This document shows positions 42,585-49,877 of a stretch of 64,000 bases of DNA, in pieces. The stretch is taken from the NCBI GenBank assembly GCA_016714225.1, contig JADJNS010000019.1, forward strand, positions 1-64,000, read 5' to 3'. This DNA is from Archangiaceae bacterium (GTDB lineage: Bacteria; Myxococcota; Myxococcia; Myxococcales; Myxococcaceae). Numbering within the stretch: position 1 is the stretch's first letter; each line of letters opens with the position of its first letter. A program made the translations under genes and the position numbers. A model generated the notes under the pieces. It was given only the letters and a program-made list of their open reading frames with translations, searched no databases and was not told where the DNA came from.

Positions 42585-43847
42585 TCAGCGCTCGGCGCTG
42601 AGCTGAAACGCCGCGTGTGACGCGCGGCCCAGGCCTTCGACCACGCTGGTGAAGGCGTCGGCGGTGCGAATGCGCTCGGCCCCGAACTTCTTCTCGAAGC
42701 GCTGGCGCACCGCGGGAATCTGCGACGACCCGCCGGTGAGGAACACCGAGTCGATCTTCACCGGCTGCGGCAGCCCGGCGAGCAGGCCGTCGGTGCACGC
42801 CTCGAGCTGCTCGAGCAGCGGCTCGCACACCGTCTCGAACTCGGCCCGCGTCACCTTCTCGGAGATGTGAATGCGCTCGTCGTCGAAGCGCACCACCGTC
42901 TCGGGCTGCGACGAGAGCTCGATCTTCGCCTGCTCGATGGCGCGGAAGAGCCGGTAGCCGAGGTTGTACATGACCAGGTCGTGCAGGGCCTGAATGGCGG
43001 GAATGTTGTCGCTGCCGGTCAACATCATGTCGATGAGCTCTCGCGTCGACTTCTCGCGAATCAGCGACATCTCGTGCCACGACTGCAGCCGGCCCAGCAC
43101 GTAGGTGGGAATCGGCATGCGCTTGAAGCCGACCGCGTAGGTGGTGCCCTGCCCGAAGTACTTGAGCAGCTTGTGCTTCATGATCGCCGCGTCGAAGCGG
43201 TCGCCGCCTACGTAGAGGCCGGTCGAGGCGATGACGTCGGCGCGCCGGTCTCCTCCGCCGCGGTGCGACGGGCCCAGCCGCATCAGGGTGAGGTCGGTGG
43301 TGCCGGCTCCGAAGTCGACCACCAGCACCTGCTCGTCTCTCGAGAGACCCGCTTCGTAGGCCAGCGCCGCGGCGATCGGCTCGATGACGAAGGTGACCTT
43401 GCGAAAGCCCGCCAGCTCGGCCGCTTTGCGCAGCCGCTGCTCGGCGAACGCGTCGGCCGCCGGGTCTTGAGAGAAGCGCGCCGGCCGGCCGCACACCACC
43501 TCGTCGAGCTCGACGCCCGCCGCTTCCGAGGCGCGCTTGCGAATGCTGCGCACGAAGATGGCGATCAGCTCTTCGAGCGAGAGGGTGCGGTTGCGAATCT
43601 GGGTGCGGGTGAAGCTCGCGCTCGGCAGCCAGGTCTTCATCGACTGAATGAAGCGGCCCGCGTTGTCTTGCAGGTAGCGCTCGATGGCCTCGCCGCCGGT
43701 CAGGGTCTCGGTGGTCTCCTCGGGGAAGAAGAGCACCGAGCGCGACAGGCGCGGAGCGTCAGCCGCCGGCTCGATGCGGAGCACCTCGCCGGTGGAGAGC
43801 GCGACCGCGCTGTTGCTGGTGCCGAAGTCGAGGCCGCACGAAGGCAT
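42585..43847 (-). CDS. Hsp70-like ATPase (YegD type)
   Basis: A 420-residue protein that is essentially the actin-like nucleotide-binding domain: GLDFGTSNSAVAL (phosphate 1), VLVVDFGAGTTDLTLMRL (phosphate 2) and VFLTGGSSQIPAVRQRF (adenosine motif). The substrate-binding domain of DnaK is missing, as in E. coli YegD. It may be a specialised chaperone or ATP-dependent scaffold. It is transcribed alone from the 600-base region upstream. Confidence 0.88.
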   Translation of the reverse strand: MPSCGLDFGTSNSAVALSTGEVLRIEPAADAPRLSRSVLFFPEETTETLTGGEAIERYLQDNAGRFIQSMKTWLPSASFTRTQIRNRTLSLEELIAIFVRSIRKRASEAAGVELDEVVCGRPARFSQDPAADAFAEQRLRKAAELAGFRKVTFVIEPIAAALAYEAGLSRDEQVLVVDFGAGTTDLTLMRLGPSHRGGGDRRADVIASTGLYVGGDRFDAAIMKHKLLKYFGQGTTYAVGFKRMPIPTYVLGRLQSWHEMSLIREKSTRELIDMMLTGSDNIPAIQALHDLVMYNLGYRLFRAIEQAKIELSSQPETVVRFDDERIHISEKVTRAEFETVCEPLLEQLEACTDGLLAGLPQPVKIDSVFLTGGSSQIPAVRQRFEKKFGAERIRTADAFTSVVEGLGRASHAAFQLSAER

Positions 43848-44453
43848 CGAGCGGGCTTACCCGGTGACGGGCGCTCTATCCAGGTCGGCGGTCCGGGGCG
43901 GGTCGGTGCGTCGACTCGCGCGCGAGGTCCGTCTCGGGTGGGGAACCGCGGAGGCGCCCCGGTCACCGCATTTGCCGGTGTCCGGCCCGCAGGCACGGCG
44001 GTCCGCCACGCGGACCCTCCGTGCTCGAGCAGCTCCTCGTGTTCGGGCGGGGTGCCTTCTGCAGACGAGGGCAGGTGCGGCCGTTTCCCACACCCCGCAG
44101 AGCCTGCCCGGCCACTTTTTCGCGACTGCTCTTATAAATGCGTCAATGCTACAACCTTCAGCTGTACCGATGTTTATTTACGCACCCCGCAAGTACCCCC
44201 AAGGCACCTCAGCTCCAGCCCGGTGCGCGTGAGGGCCGGCTGACCCGCGTTTGCCCGTCGAGCACTGCGAGTGACCGAGAGGGGCTGCCCGAGCACGGAG
44301 GGACCCACGCCGAGGCCGCTGCGCCCTGAGCGAAGGTACCGGCTCTGCCCACCGAGCTCGACGCACGCGGGCTTCCCCGCTGCGAAGGGAGCCGGCCGCT
44401 CAGCGTTCCACGCGCCGCATCACCGCCGTCGAGCCCCTCGCCGAGCGCGGAGC
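43848..44453. other. Intergenic region upstream of the Hsp70-like gene
   Basis: About 600 bases with no convincing gene. It is GC-rich except for an AT-rich block at 44115-44190 (containing CTTATAAATG and GTTTATTTACG), the most likely promoter region in this part of the window. On the reverse strand TTGACG, then TTATAAGAG, is present but the spacing is poor. No terminator or repeat is clear. Confidence 0.4.
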
Positions 44454-44645
44454 TCAGAACCAGGTGGTGCTCTCCCGCGCTTCGCCCGACCCGCTCGGTT
44501 GAGACGGGGTCGGCCGCGCCTGCGGCGGGCGTGGGCAGTCGATGGGCTGCGCCGGCTGCGACGACTCGAACTGATCGGCCGTGAACCGGCGCTGGCGCTT
44601 CTGGGCAGCGAGGCGCACCAGGCGCCGGGCGTCGTCGGCAGTCAT
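44454..44645 (-). CDS. Small ORF coupled to peptide B (63 aa)
   Basis: The ATG overlaps the TAA of the peptide B gene (TAATG at 44647-44643). The product starts MTADDARRLVRLAAQKRQRR and becomes Pro/Ser-rich (QPIDCPRPPQARPTPSQPSG). Behind the other peptide gene the matching position reads only Met-Thr-Ala-Gly and then a stop. This suggests the ORF was part of the duplicated unit and was lost in one copy. The function is unknown. Confidence 0.45.
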   Translation of the reverse strand: MTADDARRLVRLAAQKRQRRFTADQFESSQPAQPIDCPRPPQARPTPSQPSGSGEARESTTWF

Positions 44646-44917
44646 TACCAGCTCACCGAGTAGTCGCTGACCTTGAAGCCCTTCTCCTGCAGCGCCTTCT
44701 TCACCTCGAGCTTGTCGCCGTACGACAGGTCGGAGCTGTACGAGGTCACGAAGCCGGGCAGCGAAACGCTGGTCTTCTCGCCGCGCGCCGCGGTGCTGAT
44801 CTCACATTCGATCTGCGACACGTACCCGTTGATGCGCGACTGGTGCACCGCGGCGGTGGTGGCGGCGGCGTTGGCGGCGTTGATTCCCGGCGAGCAGACG
44901 TTGTTGCACGACGACAT
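44645..44917 (-). CDS. SCNNVCSPG peptide B (90 aa)
   Basis: The protein begins MSSCNNVCSPGINAANAAAT, continues VHQSRINGYVSQIECEISTA and ends KKALQEKGFKVSDYSVSW. It is about 80% identical to peptide A (45919-46191) and exactly the same length. It has three Cys (residues 4, 8 and one in IEC). There is no signal peptide or membrane segment. The N- and C-terminal ends are the most conserved, as expected for a peptide with leader and recognition parts or for a small structural protein. The upstream region shares a conserved box with peptide A, so both are probably controlled by the adjacent Crp-like proteins. Confidence 0.8.
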   Translation of the reverse strand: MSSCNNVCSPGINAANAAATTAAVHQSRINGYVSQIECEISTAARGEKTSVSLPGFVTSYSSDLSYGDKLEVKKALQEKGFKVSDYSVSW

Positions 44918-44934
44918 GGTGACTTCCCTTTCTT

Positions 44935-44990
44935 GGCAGCGTGATTGCTGCAGATGAACAGTTGTCGAAATGGCCCGACCCAACCCGCCG
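44935..44990 (-). promoter_or_regulatory. Conserved control region of peptide B
   Basis: It contains GGCAGCGTGATTGCTGC (44935-44951), identical to the box before peptide A, then after exactly nine bases GTTGTCGAAA (from 44961). On the transcribed strand GTTG and CAAC form a dyad with a 16-base spacer, also found at peptide A. It may be a Crp/Fnr-family operator plus promoter. Confidence 0.55.
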
Positions 44991-45034
44991 TGAAGCGTGC
45001 ATCCGCCGCACACTTCGCCGAAAACCTGCCCGGT

Positions 45035-45889
45035 TCAGGGCACCTGCGACTCGACCGCGCGCACCGTCGGGCGAGGCAAAGGCGAGACGAAGCTCTCGTC
45101 GGTTCGGTAGCGGCCCGACACCCAGTCGATGCCGAACCACGGCGACATGGCCGAGAGCACGTCGACCTTGCGCACCAGCAGACGGCTGCCGAACTTCTCG
45201 ACCACCCCGTCGCGCAGCAGGTGCTGAAAGGCGCGCGACACCGACTTGAGGGCCACGCCCAGGTCGCGTGCCAGGTCGGCCTGCGACACCACGATGCGAA
45301 TCAAGGTGCCGCCGTTGACCGGTATTCCGTAGAGCCGCTGGTAGCTCATCAGCAGGTCGGCCAGCCGCTCGGTCACCCCGCTCAACACCAGCGCGCGCTC
45401 CCGCTCTCGAGCGAAGGCGAGCCGCTCGGCGGTATCGCGCAGCACGTTGAGCTGCAGCTCGGGGTGGCGCGCGAGCAGCTCGGAGAAGTCTCGGCGCGGC
45501 AGCCACAGCACCACCGAGCGATCGACGGCGATGAGGCTCATCGGCTGCCGTGACTCGAACCACAGCTGGCCTTCACCCCACGCGCAGGGCGCTCCGAGCA
45601 GCTGCAGCGTCACCTCTGAGCCGTCGGCGGTGTTCACGAAGGCGCGCGCCGAGCCGGCGAGCAACAGCGCGTAGTTCTCGGCGGGCTCTGCCTGGTGCGC
45701 GATGACCTCGCCGGGGTCGTAGTTTCGCCGCAGCGCGGCCCGGAGCAGCGCGTCGAAGGCCGGCAGCGGCACTCCTTCGAGCAGCGGGTGCCGCTGGAGC
45801 AGCGCCCGCGTCTCTTGCGCATGTGCCTGCCGCCCCGCGCCGGGTGTCGCGCGGGGAATGAAGAGGGGCGGAGTGAGGGAGAGGCTCAT
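45035..45889 (-). CDS. Crp/Fnr-like regulator 2
   Basis: A 284-residue protein with an N-terminal cyclic-nucleotide-binding-like beta barrel (LLQRHPLLEGVPLPAFDALL, YALLLAGSARAFVNTADGSE) and a C-terminal Crp-type helix-turn-helix (VSQADLARDLGVALKSVSRA). The phosphate-binding cassette Glu/Arg of true cAMP receptors is not evident, so the ligand may differ. It lies between the two peptide genes and is transcribed towards peptide B. It is related in design to, but not closely similar to, regulator 1. Confidence 0.85.
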   Translation of the reverse strand: MSLSLTPPLFIPRATPGAGRQAHAQETRALLQRHPLLEGVPLPAFDALLRAALRRNYDPGEVIAHQAEPAENYALLLAGSARAFVNTADGSEVTLQLLGAPCAWGEGQLWFESRQPMSLIAVDRSVVLWLPRRDFSELLARHPELQLNVLRDTAERLAFARERERALVLSGVTERLADLLMSYQRLYGIPVNGGTLIRIVVSQADLARDLGVALKSVSRAFQHLLRDGVVEKFGSRLLVRKVDVLSAMSPWFGIDWVSGRYRTDESFVSPLPRPTVRAVESQVP

Positions 45890-45918
45890 GGCGAGGGTGC
45901 TCCATCAGCCAGCCGTCA

Positions 45919-46191
45919 TCACCAGCTGACCGAGTAGTCGCTGACCTTGAACCCCTTGTCGGTCAGCGCCTTCTTCACCTCGAGCTTGTCACTGTACGAG
46001 AGCTGCGAGCTGTACGAGGTGATGAAGTCGGGCAGCGCGACGCTCGTCTTCTCACCTCGCGCGGCGGTGCCGATGGCACATTCGACCTGGTTCACCAGAC
46101 CGGCGATGCGCGACTGGTGAACCGCGGCGGTGGTGGCGGCGGCGGTGGCGGCGTTGACTCCGGGCGAGCAGACGTTGTTGCAAGACGACAT
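45919..46191 (-). CDS. SCNNVCSPG peptide A (90 aa)
   Basis: A paralogue of peptide B: MSSCNNVCSPGVNAATAAAT at the start, FITSYSSQLSYSDKLEVKKA near the end, SDYSVSW at the C-terminus. It keeps the same three Cys. Substitutions are concentrated in the middle (residues 28-58). The stop TGA overlaps a four-codon remnant (Met-Thr-Ala-Gly) of the small ORF found after peptide B. It sits 29 bases upstream of regulator 2, so it may be co-transcribed with it. No known family is recognised. Confidence 0.8.
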   Translation of the reverse strand: MSSCNNVCSPGVNAATAAATTAAVHQSRIAGLVNQVECAIGTAARGEKTSVALPDFITSYSSQLSYSDKLEVKKALTDKGFKVSDYSVSW

Positions 46192-46230
46192 GGTGGCATC
46201 CCTTTCGGTTGGCGGTGCGAAGTGCGCCGC

Positions 46231-46284
46231 GGCAGCGTGATTGCTGCTGTGAAAGGGTTGTCGAAATGCCCGGGGTCAACCCGC
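46231..46284 (-). promoter_or_regulatory. Conserved control region of peptide A
   Basis: GGCAGCGTGATTGCTGC (46231-46247) is identical to the peptide B box. After nine bases comes GTTGTCGAAATG and then GGTCAACCCGC. On the transcribed strand GGGTTG and CAACCC form a 6-bp dyad with a 14-base spacer (GTTG-N16-CAAC in both copies). It lies 40-93 bases upstream of the ATG. Confidence 0.55.
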
Positions 46285-46339
46285 ACTGAACCGTGCGGCG
46301 GCCGCACACTGCCCCCGAAGGGCGCGTGGAGAAGCGGGC

Positions 46340-47110
46340 TTAGCGGCGCCGCGGCTGACTGGAATACGAGATGGGCGTGCCCTGCGGCCCCAGCGCCAGC
46401 GCCTGCGCCACGCTGGCGAGCACGAACTTGCGGCCCTGGCGGTAAATCAACTTTCGCTCCTGCAGCGCGGCGAGCGCGTCGGCGACGCTGCGGCGATTCG
46501 AGCCCACCTGCACCGCGAGCTGGTCGCGGGTGAGCGGGTGGTCGATGAGAATTGCGTCGCCGTGCGGCTTGCCGAAGTGGTTGGCGTACGAGACCAGCAG
46601 GGCGGCGAGGCGGCTGGTGACGTCTCCGAAGTGGGTGTTCTGGGCGCGGCGAATGGCGAGCGAGAACCGGGTGGCGAGGTCGACGTAGTGCCGGGCCGAG
46701 AGCGGCGCGTCGGCGCGCAGCACCTCGAGGTACCGCTCGATGTCGATGCGCAGCGCGCGCACCGAGGTGAGCGCCTCGACCGTCTCTTCCCAGGGAATGC
46801 CGGCCAGGGCCTCGGCGTCGCCGAACGCCGCGGGCGCGCGGAACAGCACCACGGTGATCTCGGTCTCCAGCGACGGAGTGGGCCCCGGGTAGAACATGCG
46901 CGCCGCGCCCTCGAGCAGCAGGAACACCGAGTCGGCGCGCTCTCTGGCGCGGAAGAGGTATTGGCCCGGCCGAAACGTCTCGTCCTTCGCGAAACGCAGC
47001 ACCGCGCGCACCGATGAGTCATTTGTCTCGGCCCAGAGCGGGTGCCGTCGCAGCGCGCCGATCAGCTCGGTGGGCGGCGGTCGCAGAGGGGTTTGCATCG
47101 CGCCGCGCAT
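46340..47110 (-). CDS. Crp/Fnr-like regulator 1
   Basis: The start is uncertain: ATG 47110 (MRGAMQTPLRPPPTELIGAL) or ATG 47098. The N-terminal sensor domain (LRFAKDETFRPGQYLFRARE, VFLLLEGAARMFYPGP) is Crp-like and is followed by the dimer helix. A Crp-type HTH follows (LTRDQLAVQVGSNRRSVADA). No Fe-S Cys cluster is present, so it is not an oxygen-sensing FNR. It precedes peptide A and is divergent from the lyase-like gene, whose start at 47195 is close, so one control region could serve both directions. Confidence 0.85.
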   Translation of the reverse strand: MRGAMQTPLRPPPTELIGALRRHPLWAETNDSSVRAVLRFAKDETFRPGQYLFRARERADSVFLLLEGAARMFYPGPTPSLETEITVVLFRAPAAFGDAEALAGIPWEETVEALTSVRALRIDIERYLEVLRADAPLSARHYVDLATRFSLAIRRAQNTHFGDVTSRLAALLVSYANHFGKPHGDAILIDHPLTRDQLAVQVGSNRRSVADALAALQERKLIYRQGRKFVLASVAQALALGPQGTPISYSSQPRRR

Positions 47111-47194
47111 ACCAAATCGGGCGACGCCTCGACGTGCCTTTCGGGCCGGCCGGCGCATGGACGCGCTGGTCGCGGTACGCTACGCATTCTCCAC

Positions 47195-48745
47195 GTGGGC
47201 GACGAGCTGAAACGGGTGGGTGGTGCGCCGGTCATCGCGCGCCCCAAAGAAGAGACGAAGCCGGCCACGGCCTCGCCCGCGCCCGCCCCGGCGCCTTCGC
47301 AGGTGGCGCTGACCGGGCACCTCACCTTCACCGATGCGGTGCAGTTTCTCGACGCGGCGCCCAAGGTGGTGCTCGACCCCGAGGCGCGGCACCACATGGC
47401 CGACGTGCGCGAGAAGGCCGTCGACGCGGCGCGCCACTCGGACGAGGGCATCTACGCGTGGACGACGAGCGTCGGCATGCACGTCACCGAGCAGGTGCCG
47501 GCCGACGACACCGCGGCGCAGCGGGCGCAGCAGAAAGACCTGCTGCGGCGCAGCGACGCCGGCTCGGGTGGCAAGCTCTCTACCGCCACGGTGCGGCTCG
47601 CCCTGCTCTTCCGCGCCAACGCCATGGCCCGCGGTGAGATGGGCGTGCGGCCCGAGGTCGCCGACCGCCTGCTGGCGCTGCTCAACGCCGGCATCACGCC
47701 GGTGGTGCCTCAGTCGGGCTCGCTGGGCAACGGAGACCTCACCCAGATGGCCCGCATCGGCCGCGCGGCGATCGCCGACTCGGTGCCGGTGCGGTACCAG
47801 GGGCGCGAGGGGCCCGCGAGCGAGGTGCTGCCGCAGGCCGGGCTCGACCCGTTCGAGCTGGAGATGGGCGAGGCCATCTCCATCATGAGCGGCAGCACGG
47901 TGGTCTCGGCTGCGATGGCGGTGGCGCTGAAGAAGGCCGAAGACGTGGGCGCGCTGTCGGACGCGGCCCTGGCGCTCTCTTCCGAGGCGCTGCGCGCCGA
48001 CCTCACCCGGCTCGACTGGTTCGAAGACCCGCGCAGCGAAGCCGAGGTGGCGGCGGCGAACGCGCTGGGCCCGCTGCTGCAGGGCACCGAGCGCGGCACG
48101 CCCCGGGCGCGCGCGGCGCTGGGCGAGACCTCGCGGGTACAAGAGGTGTTCAGCCTGCGCACGTCGATCGAGACCCACGCCATCGTGCAAGACGAGATGG
48201 CGCGCTCGGTGCGTGCGCTCGAGACGCAGCTGCAGTCGACGCCCAACAACCCCAAGGTGCTCTCGCGCGACGACGGCAGCGTGTTCTTCCGCCAGAGCGG
48301 CAGCTCGAGCGCGCTGGGCCTGGGCCATGCGGCGACGGCGCTCAACGTGGCGATGCTCCCGCTCGCCGAGCACTCGATGGCGCGCGCAAAGCAGGTGATG
48401 GACGACCCGCGCCTGGACCTGAAGCGGCTGGTGGTGGCGCAGTCGACCTCGATTCCCATGCTGACCGAGATGCGCGCGAACGCGGCCCCGGCGAGCAGCT
48501 TCACCGACGCGGCCAAGTCGCAGCAGGAAGACGTCAGCTCGATGGCGCTGACCTCGGTGCAGAAGCTCGACGAGAACCTCGAGCAGCTGCTCGACGTGCT
48601 GTGCATCGAGCTGCTGGTGGCGCATCGCGGCGTCGAAGCGGCGGCCCCGCGGCTGGGCTCGGTGGCGATGGGCAAAGGCACCGCGCAGCTGACGAAGTAC
48701 CTGGGTGAGGTGCTGCCCAAAGGGTCGAGACGGCTCGCCGGGTGA
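47195..48745 (+). CDS. Aromatic ammonia-lyase homologue lacking the MIO motif
   Basis: GTG 47195 is chosen as the start, before a Pro/Ala-rich leader. The core aligns with histidine/phenylalanine ammonia-lyases: GVRPEVADRLLALLNAGITP, PVVPQSGSLGNGDLTQMARI, FELEMGEAISIMSGSTVVSA, VQEVFSLRTSIETHA and SGSSSALGLGH. In active enzymes the phrase is GS(V/L)GASGDLAPLAH, and Ala-Ser-Gly cyclises to the MIO electrophile. Here residues 175-181 read GSLGNGD, so one residue is deleted and the Ser is gone. The product cannot form MIO. It is probably a non-lyase binding or structural protein, or uses other chemistry. The C-terminus seems to continue in the next frame. Confidence 0.8.
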   Translation: MGDELKRVGGAPVIARPKEETKPATASPAPAPAPSQVALTGHLTFTDAVQFLDAAPKVVLDPEARHHMADVREKAVDAARHSDEGIYAWTTSVGMHVTEQVPADDTAAQRAQQKDLLRRSDAGSGGKLSTATVRLALLFRANAMARGEMGVRPEVADRLLALLNAGITPVVPQSGSLGNGDLTQMARIGRAAIADSVPVRYQGREGPASEVLPQAGLDPFELEMGEAISIMSGSTVVSAAMAVALKKAEDVGALSDAALALSSEALRADLTRLDWFEDPRSEAEVAAANALGPLLQGTERGTPRARAALGETSRVQEVFSLRTSIETHAIVQDEMARSVRALETQLQSTPNNPKVLSRDDGSVFFRQSGSSSALGLGHAATALNVAMLPLAEHSMARAKQVMDDPRLDLKRLVVAQSTSIPMLTEMRANAAPASSFTDAAKSQQEDVSSMALTSVQKLDENLEQLLDVLCIELLVAHRGVEAAAPRLGSVAMGKGTAQLTKYLGEVLPKGSRRLAG

Positions 48746-48755
48746 GGACCTCGAG

Positions 48756-49865
48756 GTGCTGCGGCAGGAGCTGCGCTCGGGGCGCCTGCTGGCGGTGCTG
48801 GGCGCGATTTCACACGGTGCGGGCGACGCCGAGGTTTCGCGCATGCGGCAGGCGCTGCGCGGCCCGGCCTGGGAGCTGGGCGAGCCGGCGGTGGCGGTGG
48901 CGAGGGCCCCGCTGGTGCTGCCGGCCGCGCGCACCGAGTGGCGGGACCTGGGCATGAAGCGGAGCACCGACGCGCCGAAGGGCGCGGTGGCGCTGGGCAC
49001 CGACCTCTACTGGCCCGCGGTGGACCACTCGACCTACAGCCACAGCGAGGGCGAGGTGCAGGGCTACCAGGTGGGGCAGGCGCGCTACGGCCGCATGTGC
49101 CTGCCCAAGGGCCTGCGCATGCACGTCGACACCGACCGGTGGGACAAGAAGCGCGAGTGGTCGCCGAACCGGCCCGAGCTGTTCACCACCGGCGACACGC
49201 TGTACGTGAACGTGCCCGATGCCGACGGCGGGCCCAGGCTGGTGAGCCGCGGCCGCTACGAAGGCATGTACGCCGACGCTGAGTGGTCAGAGCCGCTGCC
49301 CGGGGTGAAGGAGCACAACGTCGCGTTCTGCGCGGTGCCCGGCAAGGGGCTCTTCGCGCTGGGAGGCAGCCCCTCGACGTGGGAGGGGCGGCAGACGCGC
49401 AAGGCGGCGGTGCTCGACGAGGGCGCGAAAGAGTGGCGGGCGCTGCCCGAGCTGCCGATTCCGCGCGCGGGGGCTTCGGCGTTCTTCGTCAAAGAGCGAA
49501 TCTACGTGGTGGGCGGCCCACCCGAGCCGGGGCGCGTCGACCGCTTCAACACCGTCACCGAGCAGTGGGAGAAGCCCATCTACCTGCGCAACGACTGGAG
49601 CAGCGACCTCTCGGCCTGGGTCGAAGACGAGCGCATCGTGCTGGCCGCGGGGAAAGACGCCGCCGGCCGGTGGAACACCCAGGTCGAGGTCATCGACGCG
49701 GCCGACCCGGCGAAGCCGGCGGTGAAGAAGGCGCCCGGCCTGGGCTTCGAGGGCGCGCTGACGCTCAAGATTCTCGAGACCGAGCGCGGGAAGATTGCGA
49801 TCGGCACCGACGAGAGCGGCGGGTTCGCGCTCGAGTGGCAGCCGCCCGAAGCCGACGAAGAGTGA
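48756..49865 (+). CDS. Kelch-like beta-propeller protein, probably the C-terminal half of the lyase-like gene
   Basis: The first residues, LEVLRQELRSGRLLAVLG, look like the normal C-terminal helix of ammonia-lyases that is missing from the preceding ORF. One surplus base at about 48742 (GGG-T-GAG) separates them. The rest is propeller-like with Kelch phrases: GKGLFALGGSPSTWEGRQTR, KEWRALPELPIPRAGASAFF and ERIYVVGGPPEPGRVDRFNT. If the frame break is a sequencing error, the gene encodes a fusion of roughly 890 residues. If real, GTG 48756 could start a separate protein. No signal peptide is present, so it is cytoplasmic. Confidence 0.65.
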   Translation: MLRQELRSGRLLAVLGAISHGAGDAEVSRMRQALRGPAWELGEPAVAVARAPLVLPAARTEWRDLGMKRSTDAPKGAVALGTDLYWPAVDHSTYSHSEGEVQGYQVGQARYGRMCLPKGLRMHVDTDRWDKKREWSPNRPELFTTGDTLYVNVPDADGGPRLVSRGRYEGMYADAEWSEPLPGVKEHNVAFCAVPGKGLFALGGSPSTWEGRQTRKAAVLDEGAKEWRALPELPIPRAGASAFFVKERIYVVGGPPEPGRVDRFNTVTEQWEKPIYLRNDWSSDLSAWVEDERIVLAAGKDAAGRWNTQVEVIDAADPAKPAVKKAPGLGFEGALTLKILETERGKIAIGTDESGGFALEWQPPEADEE

Positions 49866-49877
49866 CGCCGCGCAGCG

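Noticed and set aside
44645..46191. Peptides A and B as lanthipeptide precursors made by the lyase-like protein
   Set aside because: Only three Cys are present, there is no GG/GA leader cleavage site, and no LanM/LanB or transporter gene is near. Kept as unknown peptides.
46231..46284. Sigma-54 promoter (-24/-12) before peptide A
   Set aside because: No GG-N10-GC pair at the right spacing could be found in both copies, so only the conserved box was reported.
47195..48745. Calling this gene histidine ammonia-lyase (hutH)
   Set aside because: The MIO Ala-Ser-Gly is missing and no hutU/hutI genes are near.
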